Source: Vagococcus fluvialis bH819 (GTDB lineage Bacteria > Bacillota > Bacilli > Lactobacillales > Vagococcaceae). Taken from it: a stretch of 64,000 nucleotides of DNA. The notes beneath the pieces were generated by a model. That model worked only from the letters and a program-made list of their open reading frames with translations. It made no database searches and was not told the DNA's origin. This document shows positions 47,608-56,225 of this stretch, piece by piece. Made by a program: the position numbers and the translations under genes. Where the stretch lies: positions 575,382-639,381 of the forward strand of contig NZ_FWFD01000015.1 in assembly GCF_900163795.1 (NCBI RefSeq), given 5' to 3'. The first letter of the stretch is position 1. Each line of letters begins with the position of its first letter.

Positions 47608-48091
47608 AGAGATAAAAGTAGGGATTTCAGATTATAAAATTACTGAAGCACCTAATCAACTAATCACATTAGGGTTGGGATCGTGCATCGGTATTGTGAT
47701 CTGCGATAAAAAAAATAAGTTAGTTGGTTTAAGTCACATCATGTTACCTGACAGTGAAATGTTTAGTACACGTAGTGTTGTTAAAGTCGAAAAATTTGCA
47801 GATTTAGCAATTCCGGCAATGGTGACTGAAATCAAAAAACAACAAGCAACTCCTAGTCGATTGGCTGCTAAAATTGCTGGAGGAGCTAGCATGTTTAAAC
47901 TTGCCAATGATGTGAAAACTCAAAATGTAGGTGAAAGAAATATAGAAGCCGTTGAAAAAGTTTTAAAAGAACTAAGAATCCCAATTGTTGGAAGGCATGT
48001 TGGAGGAGACATGGGACGTTCTATCTTTGTTGATTCAGAGACAATGACGGTTTCTATAAAAATGGTAAATAGAGAAGTTCACGAATTATAA
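47600..48091 (+). CDS. cheD: Chemoreceptor glutamine deamidase CheD
   Basis: Deamidates receptor glutamines and is recruited by CheC and CheY-P in the Bacillus-type adaptation system. 163 residues with catalytic C29 in LGLGSCIGI and H46 in LSHIMLP, matching the T. maritima enzyme (C27/H44). Overlaps the upstream cheW. Confidence 0.95.
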   Translation: MTKEIKVGISDYKITEAPNQLITLGLGSCIGIVICDKKNKLVGLSHIMLPDSEMFSTRSVVKVEKFADLAIPAMVTEIKKQQATPSRLAAKIAGGASMFKLANDVKTQNVGERNIEAVEKVLKELRIPIVGRHVGGDMGRSIFVDSETMTVSIKMVNREVHEL

Positions 48092-48108
48092 AATGAGAGG
48101 TAGATTAA

Positions 48109-49122
48109 ATGACGATAAAAGTAATGGTTGTTGATGATTCAGCTTTTATGAGAAAAGTTATATCGGATCAAATTAATAGTATATCTAATGTCACGGTGTG
48201 CGCAGTAGCAAGAAGTGGTGAAGATGCATTGTTAAAATTGAAAAGAGAAACTCCCAATTTGATTACGCTTGATATTGAGATGTCTGGAATAGGTGGTTTA
48301 GAAACTTTAAAAATAATAAAAAAAGAATATAAAATTCCAGTAATTATGCTGAGTTCTCATTCAGGAAAAGAAATGACAATTACTTGCTTAGAATATGGTG
48401 CCATGGATTTTGTGGAAAAACCTCTCAATATTTCACAAATTGAAGCATCTTTTATGCGTGAACTAGAGACAAAGATTAAATCAATTGTGACAATACCAAG
48501 TAGTAAAGAAATAAGTGAAACAAAAAGACAAAATTATGAAAAAAAATTTCCTACCAAAGTTAGAGGTATTGTTATTGGTTCTTCCACCGGGGGACCAAAA
48601 GCATTAATGGAATTAATAAAATATATTCCAAAAGAATTATCAGTTCCTATATTTATTGTTCAACATATGCCTTCTGGATTTACAAAGTCATTTTCGAATC
48701 GTATGAATAGTGAAGCTGCTGTAGAAGTTGTTGAAGCAAAACATATGGATTTAATCAAACCAGGAGTTGTCTATATAGCTCCTGGAGATTATCATATGAG
48801 AATTGATCAGAAAAGAATTTATTTGACTAATGAAGAAGAAAAAATAAATAGTGTTAGACCTGCTGTAGATCCATTGTTTGAAACGGCATCCAAAGTATAT
48901 GGTAAAAGTTTAGTAGGTATTATTTTAACTGGTATGGGCAGTGATGGGGCTGAAGGAATGAAAATTATTTCAGAAAATAAAGGATATACAATTGCTCAAG
49001 ATAGAGAAACATCAGTGGTTTATGGAATGCCAAGACGTGCAGTTGAATTGGGAGTTGTAGATGAAATTCTATCTTTGGATATGATTGGAACAAAATTAAA
49101 TTGGATGATAAGGGTGAAATAA
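48109..49122 (+). CDS. cheB: Chemotaxis response regulator methylesterase CheB
   Basis: Removes methyl groups from receptor glutamates when phosphorylated. 337 residues: receiver domain with phosphoacceptor D55 (LITLDIEMSG), linker, and esterase domain with the catalytic triad S159 (GSSTGGPKAL), H186 (VQHMPSGF) and D279 (GMGSDGAEGM). The stop overlaps the cheR start (TAATG). Confidence 0.96.
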   Translation: MTIKVMVVDDSAFMRKVISDQINSISNVTVCAVARSGEDALLKLKRETPNLITLDIEMSGIGGLETLKIIKKEYKIPVIMLSSHSGKEMTITCLEYGAMDFVEKPLNISQIEASFMRELETKIKSIVTIPSSKEISETKRQNYEKKFPTKVRGIVIGSSTGGPKALMELIKYIPKELSVPIFIVQHMPSGFTKSFSNRMNSEAAVEVVEAKHMDLIKPGVVYIAPGDYHMRIDQKRIYLTNEEEKINSVRPAVDPLFETASKVYGKSLVGIILTGMGSDGAEGMKIISENKGYTIAQDRETSVVYGMPRRAVELGVVDEILSLDMIGTKLNWMIRVK

Positions 49123-49892
49123 TGAAAAATAATTTTGAAGAATTCAATAAATGGGGTAATCGCTACTTAGGAATGGACTTATCATCGTATAAGGAAAATC
49201 AATTACAACGTAGAATACTCAATATGATGGAAAGTAGAGAAATTACCAATCTAAAAGATTATATGTCCTTAATGGAGAAAGACATTGAGGTTAAAGAAGA
49301 ATTAAAAAATTATCTTACAATTAATGTGACCGAATTTTTTAGAAATCCAGAACTATTTATAGCATTAACAAAACATTTGAAAAATGACTTACAAAATAAT
49401 TTTAACACCATTAAATGTTGGAGTGCAGCATGTTCTAACGGTTCTGAACCATATAGCCTGGCTATGCTTTTTGCAGAGAATAACATTAAATTATCAGGAA
49501 AGATTTTAGCCACGGATATTGATAAATTAATTTTAAATAGAGCAAAAAATGGTTTTTATTTTAAAAATGAATTAAAAAATGTTTCTCAAAAACAATTGCA
49601 GCAACATTTTGTTGAAAAAAATAATGGTTTTGAACTTAAACCTGAAATTAAAAATAATATTAGATTTAAGGAACATGATTTATTACAAAGTAGATTTGAA
49701 ACAGGATTTCATTTGATTATCTGCAGAAATGTAACAATTTATTTCAAACCGGATGCACGTGACGAATTGTATCAAAAATTTTATGATTCTTTAGTTCCCG
49801 GAGGCATATTTTTTACAGGAGCTACAGAAACTATAAATCAGCCAGAAAAATTTGGCTTTAAAAAAATTGACTCGTTTATCTATCAAAAATAA
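49122..49892 (+). CDS. cheR: Chemotaxis receptor methyltransferase CheR
   Basis: Methylates receptor glutamates with S-adenosylmethionine. 256 residues with an N-terminal helical domain and the methyltransferase core: VTEFFRNPE, WSAACSNGSEPYSLAM (SAM-binding), ATDID and IICRNVTIYF. The ATG at 49122 is used rather than the in-frame GTG-region start upstream inside cheB. Confidence 0.95.
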   Translation: MKNNFEEFNKWGNRYLGMDLSSYKENQLQRRILNMMESREITNLKDYMSLMEKDIEVKEELKNYLTINVTEFFRNPELFIALTKHLKNDLQNNFNTIKCWSAACSNGSEPYSLAMLFAENNIKLSGKILATDIDKLILNRAKNGFYFKNELKNVSQKQLQQHFVEKNNGFELKPEIKNNIRFKEHDLLQSRFETGFHLIICRNVTIYFKPDARDELYQKFYDSLVPGGIFFTGATETINQPEKFGFKKIDSFIYQK

Positions 49893-49909
49893 AGAAAGGA
49901 GGAAGTTTA

Positions 49910-51925
49910 TTGGACGAAAATGAAAAATATCGAGAACTGTTTTTTGAAGAAGCAGATGAGCATTTAGAAAACTTAAATGATGGTGTTTTAGAACTTGAGA
50001 ACGACCCTGAAAATGAAGAGACAATTGATAGCATATTTAGATCTGCTCATACGTTAAAAGGTATGGCTGCTACAATGGGTTATGAAACAATGGCAAAATT
50101 GACTCATCGTATGGAAAATGTCTTTCAATTATTTAAAAATAAAGTAGTTGAAGTGAATTCAGATAGTATTTCCCTTATTTTTGACTGTTTAGATTCTTTA
50201 TCTGAGATCATTGAAAGTTTGAGAAGTGAAACTGATTTTCAAGATGAAGAAATTGCAAGTTTAATGAAAAAATTAGAAGAGATAGAGAATAAAGAATTTG
50301 AAAAAAAAATCGTTGTGGAAAATAAAGGAGATGTAACTCTTAAGGAAATTAGATTTCCCTCAGAATTATTAACAACTGAAGACGTTCAGTTAATGAATGA
50401 TTTAGAAAACACAGAGTATACACCATTTGCTGTAAGTATAAGATTAGATAAAGAATGCACTCTAAAAGCACCAAGAGTTTATTTAATTTTAGATAAATTA
50501 AACGAAGTCGGTGAAATTACATTCAGTTATCCTGATACAGAAACGTTAGAAAAAGGTGAATTTGATCGTGATTTCCATATAGTTTTGATCACTGAAAAAA
50601 ATATTGAAGAAGTTGAAAAAAATATACAATCTAATAGTGACATTGATTCTATAAGTATTTTATCGCCAGAAGAAACGTTTAACAAACAACTTTTACCAGA
50701 AACAAAAAAAACAACTACAGAAATAAAAACGGCTAAAAAAGAAAAATCAAAAAATATTCCGAAACATGGACAACAGTCGATTAAAGTGGATTTAATAAAA
50801 CTGGATACCTTTATGAATTTAGTGTCAGAATTAGTAGTCTATAGAACAAGACTAGAAAATATAAGCATGAATGATACAAAACATGATATCAAAGAGCCAT
50901 TGACAGAAGTTGCTCGTATTACATCTGAATTACAGGATTTAGTATTAAAAATACGAATGCAACAAGTTAGTGTAGTTATGAATCGGTTTCCACGAGTAGT
51001 TCGTGATTTAGCAAAAGATTTGGATAAAGACATGATCTTAGTTATTGAGGGAGAAGATACTGAGCTTGACCGAACAGTTGTATCAGAATTAAGTGAGCCA
51101 CTTGTCCATCTTATAAGAAATTCTGCTGATCATGGAATTGAATCTCGAGCGCGGAGAAAAGAATTAGGTAAACCAGTTGAAGGGGAAATTAAAATAAGTG
51201 CTTTTCAGCAGGGAAATCGTGTAACTATTACAGTTTCTGATGATGGTAAAGGAATAAATCCAGACATTATAAAGAAAAGTGCTGAAAAAAAAGGGATTTC
51301 AACTGAGGGGATGTCAGATAAAGAAATCATTCATCTAATTTTTCATCCTGGGTTTTCAACGGCTCAAGAAGTAACAAATGTTTCCGGAAGAGGCGTAGGT
51401 ATGGATGTTGTCCAATCTAAAATCAGTCAACTCGGAGGAACTATTGAACTTCAAAGTGAAGTAAATATGGGATCAATTTTTACAATTAATTTGCCATTAA
51501 CTCTTTCAATTATTCAATCACTTATGGTGGAAGTATCAGGTGAATTGTTCGCATTGCCACAAAGCTCAATTGAAAAAGTTTTTGAAGTTTCGGAAAAAGA
51601 TATTGTCAAAGTTCATACAAAAGAAGTATTTATGTACCAAGACATTGCGATACCAGTAATTAGATTACAAGAATCACTTCAATTGAAAAAAAATGAAATC
51701 GAAAATGCTCACCCTCATCTTATTATAGTTCTATTAGGTAAAAATTATTACGCATTTTTAGTTGATGATTTAATCGGTCAACAAGAAATTGTTATTAAAA
51801 AATTAGGTAAAGAATTAAAACACTTAAATAAATTTTTAGGAGCTACTATTCTTGGAAATGGAGACATAACATTGATTATTGATATAAATGTTATATGTAG
51901 TGAAGGTAGTGTGAAAACAGTATGA
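49910..51925 (+). CDS. cheA: Chemotaxis histidine kinase CheA
   Basis: Receptor-controlled kinase that phosphorylates CheY and CheB. 671 residues with P1 (phosphoacceptor H47 in RSAHTLKG), a P2-like region (about 140-240), P3 dimerisation domain, P4 kinase domain (HLIRNSADHGIE, DDGKGI, GRGVGMDVV) and P5 CheW-like regulatory domain. TTG start 7 bases after AAAGGAGG. Confidence 0.96.
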   Translation: MDENEKYRELFFEEADEHLENLNDGVLELENDPENEETIDSIFRSAHTLKGMAATMGYETMAKLTHRMENVFQLFKNKVVEVNSDSISLIFDCLDSLSEIIESLRSETDFQDEEIASLMKKLEEIENKEFEKKIVVENKGDVTLKEIRFPSELLTTEDVQLMNDLENTEYTPFAVSIRLDKECTLKAPRVYLILDKLNEVGEITFSYPDTETLEKGEFDRDFHIVLITEKNIEEVEKNIQSNSDIDSISILSPEETFNKQLLPETKKTTTEIKTAKKEKSKNIPKHGQQSIKVDLIKLDTFMNLVSELVVYRTRLENISMNDTKHDIKEPLTEVARITSELQDLVLKIRMQQVSVVMNRFPRVVRDLAKDLDKDMILVIEGEDTELDRTVVSELSEPLVHLIRNSADHGIESRARRKELGKPVEGEIKISAFQQGNRVTITVSDDGKGINPDIIKKSAEKKGISTEGMSDKEIIHLIFHPGFSTAQEVTNVSGRGVGMDVVQSKISQLGGTIELQSEVNMGSIFTINLPLTLSIIQSLMVEVSGELFALPQSSIEKVFEVSEKDIVKVHTKEVFMYQDIAIPVIRLQESLQLKKNEIENAHPHLIIVLLGKNYYAFLVDDLIGQQEIVIKKLGKELKHLNKFLGATILGNGDITLIIDINVICSEGSVKTV

Positions 51926-52518
51926 TGAATAAATTAAATTCACTAGAAATTGATGCACTAAAAGAATTGGTAAATATTGGTGGTGGAAATGCAGCAACAA
52001 GTATATCTGTTTTAATTGATAAACCAGTGGAGATGGTTGTTCCTTTAATAAAAGTAATGGAATATGAGGAATTGTATAAAAAAATAATGCCAGAAAGTGA
52101 AGTGATTTATGCAGCAACTATTCAGATAAGTAGTGACGGTGAAGGCATGTTTTTATTTGCTTTACCTGAAAGTTCTGCAAGTGAAATATGTGACATGATG
52201 TTACCACCAGGTTTTGAAAAGACAGATGAAATGATTGGTTCAGCGATTATGGAGCTTTCTAATATATTAGTTAACTCTTTTTTGAACGCTATTAGTCAGT
52301 TGTTAAATTTAAAAATAGTTTCGTCGGACCCAAACTTAACGATTGATATGTTTGGTTCAATCATAAGTAGTTTGTATATGGCGTTTGATCAGTTTGATGA
52401 TGAGATTTTAATTATAGAAAATGAGTTTTATTATTCTGGAAAAAAAATGGATGCTTTACTTTATTTCATCCCAGAAGTCGGTGTTTTAGAAAATTTGTTT
52501 AAATCAATAGGAATGTAG
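51922..52518 (+). CDS. cheC: CheY-P phosphatase CheC
   Basis: Dephosphorylates CheY and partners CheD for adaptation. 198 residues with both duplicated active-site helices, seen as ALKELVNIGGGNA (E15, N18) and IMELSNILVNSFLNAIS, so both sites look functional. Overlaps cheA. The presence of CheC, CheD and FliY marks the Bacillus-type, not the enteric CheZ, pathway. Confidence 0.93.
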   Translation: MMNKLNSLEIDALKELVNIGGGNAATSISVLIDKPVEMVVPLIKVMEYEELYKKIMPESEVIYAATIQISSDGEGMFLFALPESSASEICDMMLPPGFEKTDEMIGSAIMELSNILVNSFLNAISQLLNLKIVSSDPNLTIDMFGSIISSLYMAFDQFDDEILIIENEFYYSGKKMDALLYFIPEVGVLENLFKSIGM

Positions 52519-52535
52519 AAAGTAGGAAATATAAA

Positions 52536-52898
52536 ATGACAAAAACAGTTTTAATAGTAGATGATGCGGTATTTATGAGAATGAAGCTTAAGGATATTTT
52601 AGAAAAAAATGGTTATTCAGTATTAGGTGAAGCTCAAAATGGCTTAGAAGCTGTGGAAAAGTATAAATCTGAAAAACCAGACTTAGTAACAATGGATATT
52701 ACTATGCCTGAAATGGATGGTGTGGAAGCTCTAAAGAAAATTAAAGCTTTTGATCCAAATGCAAAGATTTTAATGTGTAGTGCAATGGGCCAACAATCAA
52801 TGGTAATGGAAGCTATACGTGAAGGAGCACTTGACTTTATTGTTAAACCTTTTGATTCAGAGCGTGTTATTAAAGCGTTGGATAAAGTCAGTGTCTAG
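52536..52898 (+). CDS. cheY: Chemotaxis response regulator CheY
   Basis: Single-domain receiver that, when phosphorylated by CheA, binds FliM. 120 residues: acidic pocket D9-D10, phosphoacceptor D54 (LVTMDITMPEMDG), conserved Ser/Thr near MCSAMGQQ and K103-P (FIVKPF). No output domain. Confidence 0.95.
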   Translation: MTKTVLIVDDAVFMRMKLKDILEKNGYSVLGEAQNGLEAVEKYKSEKPDLVTMDITMPEMDGVEALKKIKAFDPNAKILMCSAMGQQSMVMEAIREGALDFIVKPFDSERVIKALDKVSV

Positions 52899-52925
52899 TC
52901 AATATAATATTGAGGAGAAAATATT

Positions 52926-53336
52926 ATGCAATTAATTGTCTTTACTAAAGGTGAAAAATATTATGGCATTCGTACGGAGAATGTAGGAGAAATTATAAAG
53001 TCAACTAAAATTTTTCAAGTACCTCAAGCACCTAAATGGGTTGAAGGGTTAATTAATCTTAGAGGAACAATTGTCACACTTGTTAATTTTTCGAAGTTTT
53101 TAGAAGAAGAGGATAACAAACTCCATAAAAATATAATTGTAATAACAAATGAAGAAGAAAAAATTGGTTTACTTGTGGAAGATATTGTTGGCGTTTTTTC
53201 TATAAAAACTGAAGAAATTCAACCATTAGAAACAAAAAATAATGAGAATATAGAAGGAATTATTTCTATACAAGATAAACTAACTAATATTATTGACATT
53301 ATGACAATATTTACTGAAAATGAGGGATCAATTTGA
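52926..53336 (+). CDS. cheW: Chemotaxis coupling protein CheW (second copy)
   Basis: Adaptor between receptors and CheA. 136 residues, the compact canonical form: YGIRTENVGEIIKS, VPQAPKWVEGLINLRGTIVTLVNF and IGLLVEDIVGVFSI. This copy matches classical CheW better than the one at 47101. It overlaps the fliM start. Confidence 0.92.
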   Translation: MQLIVFTKGEKYYGIRTENVGEIIKSTKIFQVPQAPKWVEGLINLRGTIVTLVNFSKFLEEEDNKLHKNIIVITNEEEKIGLLVEDIVGVFSIKTEEIQPLETKNNENIEGIISIQDKLTNIIDIMTIFTENEGSI

Positions 53337-54331
53337 CACAAGTATTGACACAACAAGAAATTGATAAACTTTTAAGTGCTATGAACAGTGGAGAGATTGA
53401 TGAACAAGCTTATTTAGAAAAGGAAGAAGAAAGTCATGCTAAAGCATATGACTTTAGAAGACCTACTAAATTATCAAAAGAATATATTAACACTTTATTT
53501 ATGATTTTTGAGGACTTTTCTAAATATGCAGGAAATAATCTTACGACTCAAATTAGGTCAAATGTATCGTTTAAATTAACATCAATTGAGCAAATTAGTT
53601 ACGATGAGTTCATCCATTCGATACCTAAATTTACGTTACTTGGTCTATTCCAATCAGCACCACTAACAGGAATCCAGATGATTGAAATTAATCCACAATT
53701 TTCTATGATTTTAGTTGAGTTACTGTGCGGTGGCAGTGAAACTGAAATTGGGAAAAGTAATACTGAAAATAAGAAAAGTTTTACAGATATCGAATTAGCT
53801 TTACTAGAAGAAGTTTATAAAATATTAATAGTATCCTTTGAAACAGCATGGAAAGATTTAGTAGAGCTTGATTGTAATTTAAGTGGTATAGATACTAACC
53901 CTCAATTGCTACAAAATATGTCTCCTAATGAGCCAGTGGTACTTGTAACGTGCACAGTTTCAGTATTGAATCAAAAAACATTTATTAATTTATGTATTCC
54001 TTATGTCTTTTTTGAAGGTATTATGGATAAACTTAGTTTTAGAAATTGGTTCGACTCAGATAAAGGATTTAATCAAGAAGATAGTGATCATTTACATAAA
54101 AATATCAAAAGTGTTGATTTAGGTTTAGAGACGATTTTAGGCACAACGACAATGACTCTTTCTGATTTCATCAATCTTGAAATTGGAGATGCGATAAGTT
54201 TAAATCAAAAAATTTCAGAACCTTTAAAAATGTATGCTGGTGATCAATTCTTTGGTTATGTAAAACCAGGTAAAAAAGAAAATAGGTTAGCAGTTGAAGT
54301 ATTAGAAATTTCAGAAGGAGAATCAGAATAA
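53333..54331 (+). CDS. fliM: Flagellar motor switch protein FliM
   Basis: Rotor switch protein that binds CheY-P. 332 residues: N-terminal CheY-binding peptide LTQQEIDKLLSAM (about 5-17), a CheC-like middle domain, and a C-terminal SpoA domain (VDLGLETILGTTTMTLSDFI, LEIGDAISLNQKI). TTG start overlapping the cheW stop. In B. subtilis fliM-fliY follow fliL; here they close the operon. Confidence 0.95.
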   Translation: MTQVLTQQEIDKLLSAMNSGEIDEQAYLEKEEESHAKAYDFRRPTKLSKEYINTLFMIFEDFSKYAGNNLTTQIRSNVSFKLTSIEQISYDEFIHSIPKFTLLGLFQSAPLTGIQMIEINPQFSMILVELLCGGSETEIGKSNTENKKSFTDIELALLEEVYKILIVSFETAWKDLVELDCNLSGIDTNPQLLQNMSPNEPVVLVTCTVSVLNQKTFINLCIPYVFFEGIMDKLSFRNWFDSDKGFNQEDSDHLHKNIKSVDLGLETILGTTTMTLSDFINLEIGDAISLNQKISEPLKMYAGDQFFGYVKPGKKENRLAVEVLEISEGESE

Positions 54332-55380
54332 TGAGCGAAGGTTTATCTCAAGAGCAAATAGATAATATGATAAAAGATGGAAACGAAGAAATAGAACCTC
54401 TCTTTAATCAAGATATAACAGATCTAATTGGAGAAGTCGGAAATATATCAATGTCTCAAGCTGCGACAACATTATCTTCAATTTTAAATAGGAGAGTGAC
54501 AATTACAACTCCTAGGGTAAAATATGTTAAATTCAAAGAAATTTTAAGTGATCTGGTAACTCCGAAAGTATCTTCAGTCGTTGGTTTTAAAGAAGGTTTA
54601 GAGGGCAGTAACTTAATGCTTTTAAATGTTGAGGATGCAATTATAATTGCAGATTTAATGATTGGTGGAGATGGACATCCAGAAAGTAATGAATTTACAG
54701 AATTAGAATTAAGCGCAGTTGGAGAAGCTATGAACCAAATGATTGGATCGGCTTCGACTTCAATGGCAACGATGATTGGTAAAAAAGTTGATATTTTACC
54801 TCCTGAAGTTAATTTATGGAAAGATGAAGAATCAGTAAGTTACACTGGGATAGATTTAGAAACAGTCGTGTCGAAAGTTTCTTTTGATTTATCAGTTGAA
54901 GGTGTTATTGAAAGTGAAATTATGCAAATTTACACACGTGAAATGGTTGAAGAAATTTCAGAACTAATGATGCAAGATACAGCAGAAGTTCTAAAAGGAC
55001 GTGAAGTCGTGAAAGAAAAAATAGTTGAAGAAACGATTCAAACACAAGAAAATACACGTAAAGTTGTTATTCAACAGCCTGAATTTGAAGATTTAGATGT
55101 AAAAAAAGTAGAAACAAATAGTGATAATCTTGATTTATTAATGGATGTTCCTTTGGATTTCAGTGTTGTTTTAGGAAATAGCAGAAAATCAATTAAAGAA
55201 ATACTGTCAATTGGTGTAGGTTCTGTTGTTGAACTAGATAAATTAACAGACGAACCTTTGGAAGTTTATGTTAATGGTAAGTTACTAGCTCATGGGGAAG
55301 TAGTTGTTATCAATGAGAACTTTGGTATTAGAATTACGAGTATCCTTTCTCAAAAACAACGAATAAATAATTTAAACTAA
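54331..55380 (+). CDS. fliY: Flagellar motor switch phosphatase FliY
   Basis: Switch-complex C-ring protein that combines CheC-type CheY-P phosphatase and FliN functions. 349 residues: N-terminal LSQEQIDNMI peptide, CheC-like region with active-site-like helices (DLIGEVGNISMSQA, AVGEAMNQMIGSASTSMA), and a C-terminal SpoA/FliN domain (VPLDFSVVLGNSRKSIKEIL). Last gene of the long operon; a terminator follows. Confidence 0.93.
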   Translation: MSEGLSQEQIDNMIKDGNEEIEPLFNQDITDLIGEVGNISMSQAATTLSSILNRRVTITTPRVKYVKFKEILSDLVTPKVSSVVGFKEGLEGSNLMLLNVEDAIIIADLMIGGDGHPESNEFTELELSAVGEAMNQMIGSASTSMATMIGKKVDILPPEVNLWKDEESVSYTGIDLETVVSKVSFDLSVEGVIESEIMQIYTREMVEEISELMMQDTAEVLKGREVVKEKIVEETIQTQENTRKVVIQQPEFEDLDVKKVETNSDNLDLLMDVPLDFSVVLGNSRKSIKEILSIGVGSVVELDKLTDEPLEVYVNGKLLAHGEVVVINENFGIRITSILSQKQRINNLN

Positions 55381-55424
55381 ACTAATCAGAATAAGTCTTT
55401 TGACTTGTTCGATTAGTTTTTTTG
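55380..55424 (+). terminator. Terminator at end of flgB-fliY operon
   Basis: AACTAATC pairs with GATTAGTT, with AAGTC/GACTT in the inner stem, followed by seven T residues. Confidence 0.88.
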
Positions 55425-55476
55425 TTAAATTTTTTTATAGACCTAATAGTGACTTATAAAGTAATTATGAAAAGTA

Positions 55477-55503
55477 TTAATTTTTTTTCAAAAGATCCGA
55501 TAA
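55477..55503 (+). promoter_or_regulatory. Sigma-28-type promoter of flgM
   Basis: TTAA (55477-55480), 15-bp spacer, TCCGATAA (55496-55503), 55 bp before the flgM ATG and immediately after the operon terminator. Confidence 0.8.
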
Positions 55504-55558
55504 CTATTATGTAGAAACAAATACTCATCTCTATTATTTTAATTAAAGGAGAATTTAC

Positions 55559-55840
55559 ATGAAAATAAATAATCAGTATTCAAAATATTGTGATAATTAT
55601 AATTCACAAAAAAACAATGATATTAATGAAAAAAACAAAAAAGTTACAAAAGAAGAATCTGTTGCAATTAATCTTTCAAACGCAAGTAAACAAATTAGAT
55701 TAAGTGACCAAGTGATTGAAAGTGATAATTCTAAAAGAGTTGCAGAGATTAAAAAAGCAATTAACGATGGTTCATATAAAATATCTTCCGATGAATTAGC
55801 CGATAAATTATTTGAAACGATAAAAGGACAACAACAATAA
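55559..55840 (+). CDS. flgM: Anti-sigma-28 factor FlgM
   Basis: Binds and inhibits FliA until the hook is finished, then is exported. 93 residues, polar and Asn/Lys-rich at the N-terminus, with the conserved C-terminal sigma-binding part RVAEIKKAINDGSYKISSDE followed by LADKLFE. First gene of flgM-flgN-flgK-flgL, in the same order as in B. subtilis. Confidence 0.9.
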   Translation: MKINNQYSKYCDNYNSQKNNDINEKNKKVTKEESVAINLSNASKQIRLSDQVIESDNSKRVAEIKKAINDGSYKISSDELADKLFETIKGQQQ

Positions 55841-55841
55841 T

Positions 55842-56204
55842 ATGGAACCTACTAAACAAATTACACCAACATTAAAACAATTAATACGTGTATTAAAAAA
55901 AGAGAAAAAAGCATTACTAGAAAGTGATGGCATTCAAATTGAAAAAATAGTGAAACAAAAAGAACTAATCGTAGATTCTCTTAGTAGTATCAAAGGGGTA
56001 CCAAACGAAAGTGAAAAAGGATTACTACGTGAAGTAAAAGAGTTGCAAGATAATAACCTTCTCTTAACAAAACAGGCAATGGCTTTTAATGATAATTTTA
56101 TAAAGGCTGTTGGTGAAATTGCGCAAAAAACAAACGCAACTTACTCTAATAAAGGTAATCTAAAAAATCAAGTAGATGTTGGTTTTATCAATCACTCAAT
56201 GTAA
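55842..56204 (+). CDS. flgN: Flagellar export chaperone FlgN
   Basis: Cytoplasmic chaperone for the junction proteins FlgK and FlgL. 120 residues, mostly charged helix, of the FlgN/YvyG type; low sequence conservation. Assigned from helical pattern and from its place 1 bp after flgM and before flgK. Confidence 0.82.
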   Translation: MEPTKQITPTLKQLIRVLKKEKKALLESDGIQIEKIVKQKELIVDSLSSIKGVPNESEKGLLREVKELQDNNLLLTKQAMAFNDNFIKAVGEIAQKTNATYSNKGNLKNQVDVGFINHSM

Positions 56205-56225
56205 AAAAGATATAGGAGGAATACA

